A stretch of 64,000 bases of DNA. Source: Bacteroidota bacterium. GTDB taxonomy: Bacteria; Bacteroidota; Bacteroidia; Chitinophagales; BACL12. Where the stretch lies: contig JADJJZ010000003.1 of assembly GCA_016706255.1 (NCBI GenBank), forward strand, positions 1 to 64,000. Reading direction: 5' to 3'. The position numbers were made by a program, and so were the translations under genes. Of the stretch, positions 26,319-36,487 are shown piece by piece; the first letter of the stretch is position 1, and each line of letters begins with the position of its first letter. The notes beneath the pieces were generated by a model that had not been told where the DNA came from, ran no database searches, and saw only the letters and a program-made list of their open reading frames with translations.

Positions 26319-26897
26319 ATGACAAAAAACAGATTGGTAGCATTCAGCGATGGTGTTATTGCAATTATTATCACCATTATGGTATTGGAATTAAAAATTC
26401 CGCATGACGCAAGCTGGCATGCATTAAGTGAATTAATACCTATAGCACTAAGTTATGTAATGAGTTTTATTAATATTGGCATTTACTGGGGTAATCATCA
26501 CCATTTATTACATACTGCTAAACGTGTAAACAGTGGAATCATCTGGTCGAATTTAAATTTATTATTCTGGTTATCATTAATGCCATTTGCAACTGCGTGG
26601 ATGGGCGAAAATGATTTTGCACCTAATACCGTTGCTGTTTATAGTGCGGTATTATTGCTTTGCGGGGCGAGTTATTATATTTTGCAAAAATGTATTATGG
26701 CTGATTACAAAGAGTCTTCACCATTAATTGATGCTTTGCAAAAACAAACATTAAAAGCGAATATTTCTACACTTAGTTATGCTATAGCAATTCCATTATC
26801 ATATGTGCACACAGCAATAAGCGGTGCTTTAATTGTAATGGTAGCTTTGCTTTGGCTGATACCGGATAAAAATATTGAACGCGCTATTAAAGATTAA
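26319..26897 (+). CDS. TMEM175-type potassium channel-like protein (DUF1211)
   Basis: 192 residues with about six transmembrane helices. The first helix carries RLVAFSDGVIAIIITIMVLE, the FSDG filter-helix signature of bacterial TMEM175 proteins, which form tetrameric K+-selective channels lacking the classical TVGYG filter. GIYWGNHHHLLH after the second helix is also typical. It starts 27 nt after the TerC frame, on the same strand. Physiological role is unknown. Confidence 0.85.
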   Translation: MTKNRLVAFSDGVIAIIITIMVLELKIPHDASWHALSELIPIALSYVMSFINIGIYWGNHHHLLHTAKRVNSGIIWSNLNLLFWLSLMPFATAWMGENDFAPNTVAVYSAVLLLCGASYYILQKCIMADYKESSPLIDALQKQTLKANISTLSYAIAIPLSYVHTAISGALIVMVALLWLIPDKNIERAIKD

Positions 26898-26908
26898 TCA
26901 GGATACGG

Positions 26909-28016
26909 TTAGCTTATGCGAATATTGCGCGCTGCTAAATACGCCATCATATCTTTAAAATTATTTTCATCTTCACCAACAAACTCAGGTGTGCTTACAC
27001 CTTTACGTGTGAATTTATTATCGAGAATTAAACGTGCTGCACCTGTGCAGGTATAACCTGTTGTGCGTGCCATTGATGAAGTTTTAGTGTTCACATCATA
27101 ACGGTCGAGGAGGTCGTAAGTATATGTTTTGTTTACCATTTTCTTTACCGAAACGATAACACGCATTACGGTAAATTCATTTTCTTCATCACCTAATTTC
27201 CATTTTGGAAATAATAATTTTGCAGTAACATCTAAAGGACGAATTAAAGTTCCTTTTACCATAATTTCCTCCTTACTAAAAAATCCGATTTCGCGCATCA
27301 CACGCATTAATTCAATATGACCGGATAACGTAAAGTGCGTTCAATCATATTTGGAATATGCGGCATAGTTTTTATTAATGAACGTAAACCATCAGAATTA
27401 AAAGATTCCAAAGTTCCTATTTCATTAAAGTCCATTAATTCCGGTTCGCTTAATGCAGGTTTAATCACAATTTTATTTTCCTTAACAAAACGAGCGGGTC
27501 TTGTATATTCTTCTAACACATCAATAGGTGAAAATGGAGCTTTATATTCATAAGGCCAGATACGCGCAGCAGGTAAACCACCAACGAGACAAATGAAATC
27601 AGAAACTTCCATACGTTTGTTGTGGTAGCCTAAAATAATATTGTCCATGCCCGGTGCAACACCAATATCCATTACAGCAGTAACATTATTTTTTTTCGCT
27701 AATTCGTCTAACACAAAAGGATCCTCATCAAAAAATGAAATATCGCTGGTATTTTTACCTGATTCAATTACTGTTTTAAATGTTTCGAATCCCATAAATC
27801 CCGGAACGGCGCCAATAACAAGGTCTTTATCGGCAATTAATGATTTAATTTTTCTTTATCACTTAAATCTGCCTGAATGGTTTCAATACCATAAGGTTTT
27901 AAACGGTTTAAATTTTCATCACTGATATCTGCAGAGGTAACGGCAAAATCTTTACTTAAATCAATAGCCATGGCACGACCAACCATACCTGCACCGAGAA
28001 CGATAATTTTTTTCAT
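26909..28016 (-). pseudogene. Saccharopine dehydrogenase-like NAD(P)-dependent oxidoreductase (two frame breaks)
   Basis: The ATG at 28016 begins a Rossmann domain (KKIIVLGAGMVGRAMAIDLS). Shifts near 27840 and 27310 separate three intact segments. The middle one has LVIGAVPGFMGFETFKTVIE, VTAVMDIGVAPGMDNIILGY and VGGLPAARIWPYEYKAPFSP, typical of the saccharopine dehydrogenase / homospermidine synthase-like family. Assembled length is about 369 residues. Such enzymes make or split secondary amines between an amino acid and an oxoacid or aldehyde. It lies 50 nt downstream of the ATP-grasp/SET gene on the same strand, which suggests one amino-acid-modifying operon. Confidence 0.82.
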
Positions 28017-28066
28017 AAGTATAAATTAATTCCGCAAAAATAAGCAACAAAAATTAACCTCTTCTT

Positions 28067-29514
28067 TTAGCGGCAATATTTGTTATAAATTACCGGAGTG
28101 CCTTTAATTAAACCGCGACAGGAAGGATGACCACAGCGGCACTGAAAAGGTTCCATGTTTTCGTCAAGAAAAGTTGTGTAATCGAGGGTAAGTTCTTCGC
28201 CAATTTGAATATCGCGCAAGGCGTTTACATTTAATCCATCGTAAGCTGTATTAGGCACGCAGCTGTGGTTTTGCGGCGCCCAGCCATTTGGGTCGTTATC
28301 CCACAATAAAAACACTTCGTTGCTGATGGGGTAGGCATAACGGCGAAAAACTTCCTTTGCTTCTTCCGACCAGTGTTTTTCAACATACTGTTTTGTTACA
28401 ATACGCTGAGCTGATTCTTCACCGGGAAAAATAATTTCATCTTTATAAATAACTCTTGTAGCAAAAATACCATAACCCGCTTTTGAATTTCCCTGTAATT
28501 GAAATGCTTTATGTGTGCGACAGGAAGCGCAAATTCCTTCTTTAATTATGAGTTGTAAAAATCCTTTTGCCCTAATCCATCTTCGCGCAAAACATAATCT
28601 GCAGAACCTTCATAACCATCTTTATAAAAAACGGAACAGGTAAAATTAATTTCGAGAAAAAATAATTCGCCTTTATCGTTCATTCTAAAATCGAGGCGTG
28701 CATATCAACACCATTAAATCCTTCAAACATTTGCCGTGTTGCAGTATGCAGTTTTTTGTATCAGTGCAACATCGTTTACAGGAATATTTGCAGTAGGATG
28801 TAATTCAGAAGTTTTTAACGAATATGTTTTAAAAGAAAAATTTTTCCGGAAAAATATATTCTATTGGTTTAAATAAATATGGATTTGACGGTCGTAAGGA
28901 TTAGCCGCAATCATTACGGTAAATTATCTTCCTGAAATATATTCTTCAACAAGTAAAGGTCCGTATTCTTCAATTATATTATTTACTTTATTGTGGAGCG
29001 ATAACGTATCTTTTACCAGCGATTGATCATCTACCCCTAAACTATCGCCTGCTTTTGCCGGTTTAACGAACAATGGATAACTTAAATGTGCTGTTACGAC
29101 ATCCAGATTTTCATTTCCGAGATCAGCGCAAATGGCGGGGTTTTAACACCCACTGTAAATGCAACATATTTCATGAGGTCTTTAGTGGGGTCGTATAATA
29201 GTGAAGTTGGTCCTGTGAAAGGTAAACCCAATAATTCCATATAATAAATTACATCTACTGACGGAATTGTCCAGTCGGATAACCCTCACATAAATTGACG
29301 AAAATATCGAAGCCCTGTTTTTTAATTCGCGTAATTGTTTGTAGGTAGTTAATTTATTTAAAAAACGTGAACGAATTCTGCTTCAGGTAATAATGCTGAT
29401 AAATCACGCGGAGGATCATAATATTGATAGTCGACATCAGAGGTTGAATAATCAGGCTGGAGCACGCATATTTTCAGGCCTTTTCCATTTTCGGTATTAT
29501 TATATTATCAGCAT
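28067..29514 (-). pseudogene. ATP-grasp (D-Ala-D-Ala ligase-like) protein with C-terminal SET domain (frame broken)
   Basis: Assembled across about eight breaks, the minus strand encodes roughly 480 residues. The N-terminal two thirds are ATP-grasp: VNLCEGYPTGQFPSVDVIYY, FTGPTSLLYDPTKDLMKY, YPLFVKPAKAGDSLGV, GPLLVEEYISGR and FFLEINFTCSVFYKDG. The C-terminal 130 residues are SET: GYGIFATRVIYKDEII, NHSCVPNTAYDGL (the NHSCxPN motif), GEELTLDYTTF and a post-SET CRCGHPSCRG zinc-binding motif. SET domains methylate lysine with SAM; ATP-grasp ligases form peptide or ester bonds. One break (near 28928) is an in-frame TAA where Glu is expected. The last 82 codons are intact. The start is uncertain. 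Confidence 0.65.
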
Positions 29515-29541
29515 TAATTTGCAACGTATCGTATTTATTAA

Positions 29542-30589
29542 TTAATAAGCTTTAACTAAAGCGGGCACTTTTCGTTTTCTGTTTTTTTTCATCCATCTCA
29601 ATGTGGCATCATTAATTATTTCAACAACCATTTGTGCAAACGATTTATTGCTATAACGTAAAATTGCTCCAATAGAAGTATAATTTTCATCTTCACTTAA
29701 ACCACATTGCGCATTTACTTCCAAAACTGCTATTCTACCTGTAAATTTATCCATACGTAAATCAACGCGGGTATAACCTTTACCGCCATTGGACACATAA
29801 GCATCCCAACTAATTTTTTTATTTTCCGGTTAAATTTTGTGGTGCAGCAGCGTATTGATAAAAATTTCCGTTATCAGGCATCGGTGTTTCATCTTCATAA
29901 ATTTCCATAAGCGGTCGAAGGATAAAAAATTTTTCATTATCCGGTAAGGCTTCATGAAAAATACGTTCAACCGGTTCATACACCTCATATTTTTTGTTGG
30001 TCAGATGAACCTACCAGCATTGCTGTAAATTCCGGACCATTAATGAACTCTTCCACCACAATTCCGCCGCTTGATAATTGCCAGCCGCGATATCCATTAA
30101 ACATTTTATGAATTTGTTCTTTTAACTCAGCTTCATTGTTGACCACATTTTTAATACAAACACCCATGCTGCCACCTGAAACGGCAGGTTTAACAATAAG
30201 TGGTGCACCTAAACGTTCGAAAATTCCTGAAATATCCTGGTCAGGAGTTAAGATGGCTTCCCATTTTGCGGTTGGGACGCCGGCTAAATCGAAAGCTTCC
30301 TTCATGGTGATTTTGGAAGTGGTGATATTATAGAAATACGCATCTGCGCCGGTATAAATCAGTCCTTTTGCATCCAGTAAGTTAACAACTGATACACCTG
30401 GTGTTCCGTTAACTTCATCGCCATCGCATATATTAAATACAATAGGAAAGTTTACGCCGGTATTGCGTTCAATTACAATTTGGTCGATTACCTGCTTATA
30501 CGATTGCATGGTAACGGTTGCCAAACCCAGTTAACTCAAAGTTGCTCGAATGTTTTAGTGTATTCTGCAATACTTTGAGAAAAATCCAT
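29542..30589 (-). pseudogene. ATP-grasp ligase, D-Ala-D-Ala ligase-like (frame broken)
   Basis: Starts at the ATG at 30589 (MDFSQSIAEYTKTFEQL). A shift near 30535 leads into a 179-codon intact stretch with FNICDGDEVNGTPGVSVVNL, YTGADAYFYNITTSKITMKE, APLIVKPAVSGGSMGV and GGIVVEEFINGPEFTAMLVG, all ATP-grasp signatures. Further breaks near 29992 and 29830 precede the metal-binding end (VLEVNAQCGLSEDENYTSIG). Assembled length is about 345, normal for Ddl. Unlike housekeeping Ddl it is not beside mur genes but directly upstream of the ATP-grasp/SET gene, so I infer a non-cell-wall ligation. Confidence 0.7.
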
Positions 30590-30924
30590 ACTTTAAGATG
30601 AGTTAGCGGGATGGACTCGTTAAGTTTAAAGGGAGTTTCTGAATGCGAGCCGTGTTCAGTGGTTAATTGCATGCGGTCGGGATGCTATGTTTTGGTTAAT
30701 GTATTGTAAAAATAGTAATAAGCTGCACATGTGCAAGTGATAAGATGTGCAAATGTGTTAGGCAATACCTGAAGAGGGTTCAGATGATATAAAAACGGAA
30801 CCATTCGGGGGTGAAAAAAGTCGGCTCACACCTTATTGTAACATTTACAATAAGTTAACACTAACAGCTCGTTATAGCACACAATATTTAGGTTACCTTT
30901 ACGTCTTTAATAAAAAATCACATT
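30590..30924. repeat. Gene-free spacer with two perfect palindromes
   Basis: No gene is seen. TGCACATGTGCA at 30724-30735 is a perfect 12-bp palindrome. CTTATTGTA (30832-30840) and TACAATAAG (30846-30854) form a perfect 9-bp inverted repeat with a 5-nt loop, about 70 nt before the start of the epimerase-like gene. It could be an operator; it has no T-tail to make it a plus-strand terminator. Confidence 0.45.
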
Positions 30925-31843
30925 ATGCAAACCATTTTAGGAGCCGGTGGAACTATCGGTAAAGATTTAGCAAAGGAGCTAATAAATTATACATCTGAAA
31001 TACGATTGGTAAGTAGAAATCCTAAAAAAGTAAATGATACGGATATTCTGCATCCGGCAGATTTAAGTGATGCAAAACAAATTGAAGGCGCAATTGCAGG
31101 AAGTGAAGTAGTTTATGTAGTAGTTGGTTTTGAATACACATTAAAAGTATGGCAAACACAATGGCCCACATTAATGCGAAATGTAATTGATTCATGTGCA
31201 AAACATAATTGTAAACTAGTATTTTTGATAACGTTTATAGTTATGATAAAGGTGAAATACCACACATGACAGAAAATTCAAAATTAAATCCACCGAAAAA
31301 AGGTGTTGTGCGGAAGCAATTAGTGGATATGATTTGGGATGCAGTAAATCAAAATAAAATACAAGCAATTATTGCAAGATCAGCAGATTTTTATGGCCCT
31401 GGTAATGATAAAAGTATGTTGATTTCTACTGTTGCAAATAATTTTAAGAAAGGTAAAACTGCAAATTATTTTGGTGGTACACAATACATCCACACTTACA
31501 CCTTTACACCAGATGCAGCAAAGGCTACAGCCATTTTGGGCAATACTGCAGATGCTTATAATCAAACATGGCATGTACCAACAACAAATGAAAAAATTAC
31601 CGGAAAGCAATGGATTGAATTATTTGCAAAGAGATGCATGTAAAGCCAAAAGCAATGTTGATTCCCGTATGGATGATGAAAATAATAGGCTTGTTTGTTC
31701 CGGTTTTAAAAGAATTTCCGGAGATGATGTATCAATATAAACAAGATTATTATTTCGACAGCAGCAAATTTGAAAAACGATTTGGCATTAAAGCAACATC
31801 GCCGGAAGAGGGTGTAAGATTAACGGTGGAAAGTTTGAAATAA
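30925..31843 (+). pseudogene. NAD-dependent epimerase/dehydratase-like (atypical SDR), frame broken
   Basis: The frame starts with the NAD-binding LGAGGTIGKDLAKELI. Next come IRLVSRNPKKVNDTDILHPA and DAKQIEGAIAGSEVVYVVVG, as in NmrA/NAD-epimerase-like proteins. Shifts near 31227 and 31635 separate three intact parts; the middle one carries IARSADFYGPGND and WHVPTTNEKITGKQWIELFA, typical of this family. The end reads KFEKRFGIKATSPEEGVRLT. Assembled length is about 305 residues. The substrate is unknown. It lies alone, 70 nt after an inverted repeat. Confidence 0.8.
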
Positions 31844-31880
31844 ATGCGGGGCCTTCCATTTATTTTGACACAAGTTTAAT

Positions 31881-33038
31881 TTAGTTATTTATTGCAATGG
31901 TTTTGTTAATTGAAACAGATTCATTTGCCAAGTTAACAATGTAAATACCTGTTGGCAGATCAAGCTGTAAAATATTTTCTGAGCCTTGTATCATATTTAA
32001 ATATACAAGTTCACCGGTAATGGTAAAAACTTTTAAATTGTATTCCTTGTTGATATTTTCGTCGATTTGAATATTCAGATTATTTCCATACGAAAAAATT
32101 TCAATCGTTTCTTCGTTATTTTCAAGTTCATTTTCTAGTTTACAGCTATTTGTTGAAAATGTTTGTATTGGGCAATAGGTAAGTGCTTCCATCAGTGCAT
32201 AAATGCTTCTTATTCTCCATTCATAATTTATCTTAAGTTAACCCCACAACTTTCCGAAATGTTTTTTCACCTGCAATAGTTTTGGTCGTCCACATTTCAG
32301 TGCGGATTTTCGATATTGTAATTCAAAATAATCGGAAGGCGTTGTAAACCACCTTAATTTAGCGGTGGTTCCGGTTATTGCTACTTCGCCATTTGGCAAT
32401 GGGGGATTACAATCAGGGATATCGCCAATAACAATTGGTTCATTAGCAATTTCAGAATAACCATAGGAATCTATCAAAATATATGCACCATTTGATTTTA
32501 GTCTAACCCACCCGTAATGTGGTTCACCGCTTATTTTTAGCTCAAATCCAACATAATGAAAGCTATAATCATTCCATGGGCCGTGCCACGAAGCAATGGA
32601 ACTACCATCGTTGACATAAAGGCTGCCAAATGGAAGCATCATATTTGTTAAACTATCTGAGCCATCTAATGTGTCACCTACATTTAATTGTTCAGCAAAT
32701 TGTTGATTGATAATATTCCATCCATAAAAAGACTCCCATGAAGAACTAATAAATACAACTTTGTTATCTCCTAATCCATCAACATCTGCTTCTATACCAC
32801 CTATACAATAATAACAGGGGTCCCAGGTTGTATCTTTAAATAATAGATCATTTGTCCCATCTAAATTAACATCTAAATAATAGGTTACTGTTTCATCACA
32901 TTCAAAACAATAAGCATCAATCATTTGATCGGGTACATATCGAAATAAATTGTTTGGCCATCAACTTTTTGCCCCTAATAAATATGTTCCAGCCATAGCG
33001 GAATAGGCTAAAAGCTGAAGATTAGATTTTCGTTGCAT
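31881..33038 (-). pseudogene. T9SS-sorted secreted protein of unknown function (frame broken)
   Basis: Starts at the ATG at 33038 and reads through breaks near 32965, 32940 and 32235. The 228-codon middle part includes YYLDVNLDGTNDLLF and GIEADVDGLGDNKVVFISS, calcium-like DxDxDG loops, and ELKISGEPHYGWVRLKSNG. The end reads KVFTITGELVYLNMIQ, then LPTGIYIVNLANESVSINKT: a T9SS type A sorting domain that directs export and surface attachment or release. The biological role is not recognised. The N-terminus is not a clear signal peptide because of the breaks. Confidence 0.65.
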
Positions 33039-33210
33039 ATTCAAAAGTCCATCTAATCAAAATAAATAAAACCTGTATTTAGTGGAATGACAATATTACG
33101 GTGTGAAATGCCTTTATAACTTAGTAAAATGAATTTTATATGCGGGAATAATCGATTACTTTAGATAACTAGTAAAATGTGTACCTGAAATTTATTTTTT
33201 GTATATAACT

Positions 33211-34245
33211 TTAAAAAGTAATTTGTGCCTGAATATAAAGGCGATCATCATGACCACCTGGCACATCAGTTACATTTCCTCTGAATAAATAATTTGCTAA
33301 GAACCGTATTTTATCTTTAGGCATACCATAATAAGCGCCAATGGTTAATACTTTCCATTCGTCTTCAGCACTATCGTAACGAATTAAAGGACCTGTGTTC
33401 CATTTTGTTTTTAATGCGAGTTGTGCCTGATAACCGATGGGTTCACCATAAATGGTATCTTGCACTTTGTCGATTCCTTTAGCAAATTCGCCAGCAAAAA
33501 AGCAATATTTTGAATCAAGCTGAATATCGGTGCCCAGGCGCCAAATGTCTGCATAAATATCGTCAGTTGGTGTGTAAATTGAATCATTTAAATAACGGAG
33601 TCCGCCAAACGCAAATGACCCGCCGATTTTTATTTTTAAATCATCCTGCTTATACTGCAAACCTAGTCTACCCCAACAAACCATTTTTGTATTAAAGTCA
33701 AAGGGCCCGGCAACATTCATTCTGGTTCCATTTGTGAGTGTTATGGCATTTTCGACGCGTAAATGTTCTGAAATAGCGATATGACCTAATAAACCGATTC
33801 CCACATCGCGTAAATTTTCACCTCTGCAAACCGCATCTGACATTTCTGCTCTGTTTACAGTATAGAGTTGAGTAATTGAAGTGGTGTTTTCCCAGCCAAA
33901 TTGTGTTTTTTGTTGCCCGATTCTAATGTGTTGGTTTTTATATAATCTAACTCTAAATATGCATCTCGTAACATGCCACCAACTTCCGGTGCTCGTGGAT
34001 CTATCATTAGTTGATAGCCTACATTTTTATTTATTTTACCACTTGCAATTAAGCGAGCGCGTAATACTCTGAATCCGTCGGGATCTCTTATTGTGTCGCC
34101 ATTTGTATTAAACTCGTTCAAATAATGAACTTGTACTACACCTTCAATTTTGGGCAAATACTTTTTCTTTTAAAGAATCCGGTGATTGTTGAGCAATGGC
34201 ATTAAAATAAATGCAGATAAATAGACATATCAACGTTGCTTTCAT
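33211..34245 (-). pseudogene. Outer-membrane porin, OprP/OprO-like (frame broken)
   Basis: The ATG at 34245 starts a signal peptide (MKATLICLFICIYFNAIAQQ). Shifts near 34158 and 33880 separate IEGVVQVHYLNEFNTNGDT and FRVLRARLIASGKINKNVGY from the 210-codon C-terminal barrel, which ends DDRLYIQAQITF with a terminal aromatic residue. RxLRAR.IASG..... N.GYQLMID is the pattern of the phosphate-selective porin O/P family. The substrate is inferred only from the family. A two-component system lies just upstream on the same strand, so the porin may be its target. Confidence 0.75.
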
Positions 34246-34333
34246 ATACTTTAAATTTTAAGTTAAAGCAAAGTAAATTGCCGAAATTGGACGAATTCTA
34301 TTGTAATTCTGTAGTAATTCTGAAGAAAGAAGT

Positions 34334-35578
34334 TTAGCTATGACTAACTATGAAAATGTAGTTACCATTTTCGTAATTGCCTGAAATTGATAAACCAGAA
34401 ACCTTACAAATATCGCTAACAATGGCAAGCCCTAAGCCGGGGGAAGCGGAGGTTTCATTCGCTTTTATGAATCGTTTAAAAAAATTACTTACTTCTGTTT
34501 CCGGAGCTAAGCCGGGGTTTGAAAAAATAATTTTATTTATTTTGATGCTAATACTTAATTTACCCAAGTTGGTTTTGTGTTTAAAGCTGTTTTCAAGTAA
34601 ATTTTTTATCAACACTTCAGCCAGGTGCAAGTTCATTTCATGTGTAAAAAATCCATCTTCCTGATATTCAATTATAAATTCATCGCCGAATATTTCTGTG
34701 TAAATGTTTACCTGATTTGCAATAACTGAATTAAAATTTATGCGTGTTAGTTCTTTAAATTGATTGTTGTCGATCTTCGCTAACAACAATAATGCCTCTA
34801 CGATATGCGACATTCTGTTTGACGTGAGGTAAATTTTTTCAATATGACCGGCAACCGCTTCGTCTAAATTTGATTGCATTAAAAGTTCAGTATTATTTCG
34901 AATAATACTTAAAGGTGTTTGCAACTCATGAGAAGCATTTTCAGTAAATTTTTTTAAGGTGGAGAAATCTTTATTAATCTGCTCGGTCAGGTTATTCAAA
35001 ACAATATTTAATTCATTAAATTCTTCAATAGAAGAGGGTTTTAAACCTAATTGATTGCCGTTTTTCAGGGTGAACGACTTCACAGTTTCAAGATTCTTAT
35101 AAAAGACAGCCCATATTTTTTTATGTGAACGTTTGTTCAAAAAGTATAATATGCCAAAAATTAAGAAAAGGAACCCACTGAATGATTTTACCACAGCCCA
35201 AAAAACGTCAATGTTTTCAATAGTTTTACTTCTACAGGTTATAGCATAGTTATCACCATTAATTGATTTGTATAATGTAAATTCAGTGAATTGTGTTTGT
35301 TCGCCTTCGATTTCATCATAAATAATGGTATCATTAATGCTATATTCTACATTTGGTAATTCTTTTATTTTCTTTATTTCAGAAACGGGTGGTTGAGGAT
35401 AAACAGTATCTTCATTTAAAATTTGTTTTTCAATTCTCAAGCAATTTACTGCTAAAGTATCTGTTGTTTCTTCGTGAATTATTGCTGTAATTAAAAAATA
35501 CAAGCTTACACCTGCGATAAGTGATACGGCAGTTGCAGCTAAAATAAAATCTCTATTTGTTTTCTTAAGTAATTTCAA
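34334..35578 (-). CDS. Sensor histidine kinase
   Basis: 414 residues. Transmembrane helices at about 11-33 and 127-148 flank a periplasmic sensor region of about 90 residues with no recognised domain. The HisKA H-box is FTENASHELQTPLSIIRNN with phospho-acceptor His217. The HATPase has an N-box-like VLIKNLLENSFKHKTN and the G-box SPGLGLAIVSDICK. There is no HAMP domain. The start overlaps the response-regulator stop as ATGA, so the pair is coupled. The porin gene 90 nt downstream is a possible regulatory target. Confidence 0.9.
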   Translation of the reverse strand: MKLLKKTNRDFILAATAVSLIAGVSLYFLITAIIHEETTDTLAVNCLRIEKQILNEDTVYPQPPVSEIKKIKELPNVEYSINDTIIYDEIEGEQTQFTEFTLYKSINGDNYAITCRSKTIENIDVFWAVVKSFSGFLFLIFGILYFLNKRSHKKIWAVFYKNLETVKSFTLKNGNQLGLKPSSIEEFNELNIVLNNLTEQINKDFSTLKKFTENASHELQTPLSIIRNNTELLMQSNLDEAVAGHIEKIYLTSNRMSHIVEALLLLAKIDNNQFKELTRINFNSVIANQVNIYTEIFGDEFIIEYQEDGFFTHEMNLHLAEVLIKNLLENSFKHKTNLGKLSISIKINKIIFSNPGLAPETEVSNFFKRFIKANETSASPGLGLAIVSDICKVSGLSISGNYENGNYIFIVSHS

Positions 35579-36252
35579 TGGTCAGTAAATTTATATCCAA
35601 AACCATAAATTGTTTTAATGTAATCGTTGCAGCCAAGTTGAAGCATTTTTTTTCTTAAGTTTTTTATATGGGTATAAACAAAATCAAAACTTGGCATGTT
35701 TTCCATAAAATCGCCCCACAAATGCTCGGCTATGGCCTCTTTACTTAGAACACGGTGTTGGTTTTGAACTAAATAAAATAACAATTCATATTCTTTTTTT
35801 GTTAATATGATTTGGTCGTTATTGATGTAGGCTTCAGCGTGTTCTACATTTATAGACAGCTCATGGAATGTTATTATTTCAGTGTTATTACTTGTTTTGC
35901 GTCGTATTAAAGCATGTATGCGCGATCTCAGTTCCGCTAAATGAAAGGGTTTGGTTAAATAGTCATCAGCTCCTAAATCCAAACCCAACAGTTTATCTTC
36001 CAGTGCGTTTTTTGCACTGATAATTATAAGACCGGCTTCTGACTTATTATCTTTTAATTGCCGGAGTAAAGATAAACCGGAGCCACCGGGTAGGGTGATA
36101 TCTAAAATTATGATATCATAGGTAAACATTAATAGTTTATCAGAAGCTGATAGATATGTATCAGCTCATTCGCGAATAAAGTGATCTTTAACAAGATAAC
36201 TAAGTCTAGCATTCCTTATATCAGTCTCATCTTCTATAATTAATACTTTCAT
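35575..36252 (-). pseudogene. OmpR-family response regulator (in-frame TGA at codon 29)
   Basis: From the ATG at 36252 the receiver domain begins KVLIIEDETDIRNA. Codon 29 (36168-36166) is TGA; the same frame then continues with DIIILDITLPGGSGLSLLRQ (phospho-acceptor Asp51) and DYLTKPFHLAEL. The winged-helix DNA-binding domain follows (LTKKEYELLFYLVQNQHRVL, FVYTHIKNLRKK, TIYGFGYKF). Length is 225 codons, normal for the family. The stop may be a consensus error, either a substitution or two compensating indels, since residues around it (KDHFIRE) also look off-pattern. Coupled to the histidine kinase by ATGA. Confidence 0.82.
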
Positions 36253-36393
36253 GATAAATACAAAATTGATGTGGAATTCTGTTTTAAATTTGAAGATTGG
36301 GGTTTAACAATACAAGATAACAAGATGTTTTATAAAATCCTATTCAACACTAATAAATTACCTGAAAGTATAGCCGCTGCTTAAACTGATTTG

Positions 36394-36412
36394 TTCTTAG
36401 TAGAACTAAGAA
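36394..36412. repeat. Short perfect inverted repeat in a 235-nt spacer
   Basis: TTCTTAGT and ACTAAGAA form a perfect 8-bp inverted repeat with a 3-nt loop. The spacer (36253-36487) holds no gene. It lies past the 3' end of the minus-strand lipoprotein gene at 36488 and may be a weak terminator, though no T-run follows on that strand. Confidence 0.35.
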
Positions 36413-36487
36413 ATTTCAAGCAATCATTTTCGTTGTTTATTTATAAACTTTAACAATCTAATATTCAGGTGTTTGGATTCCTAATTG

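Noticed and set aside
36160..36175. TGA in the response regulator as a selenocysteine codon
   Set aside because: There is no reason for selenocysteine at this receiver position, no SECIS-like structure was identified, and the region is error-prone.
21222..36252. True mass pseudogenisation of the 21-36 kb region
   Set aside because: Breaks are mostly single indels with full-length similarity kept on both sides, and they hit essential-type genes. Consensus error is simpler, although not proven.
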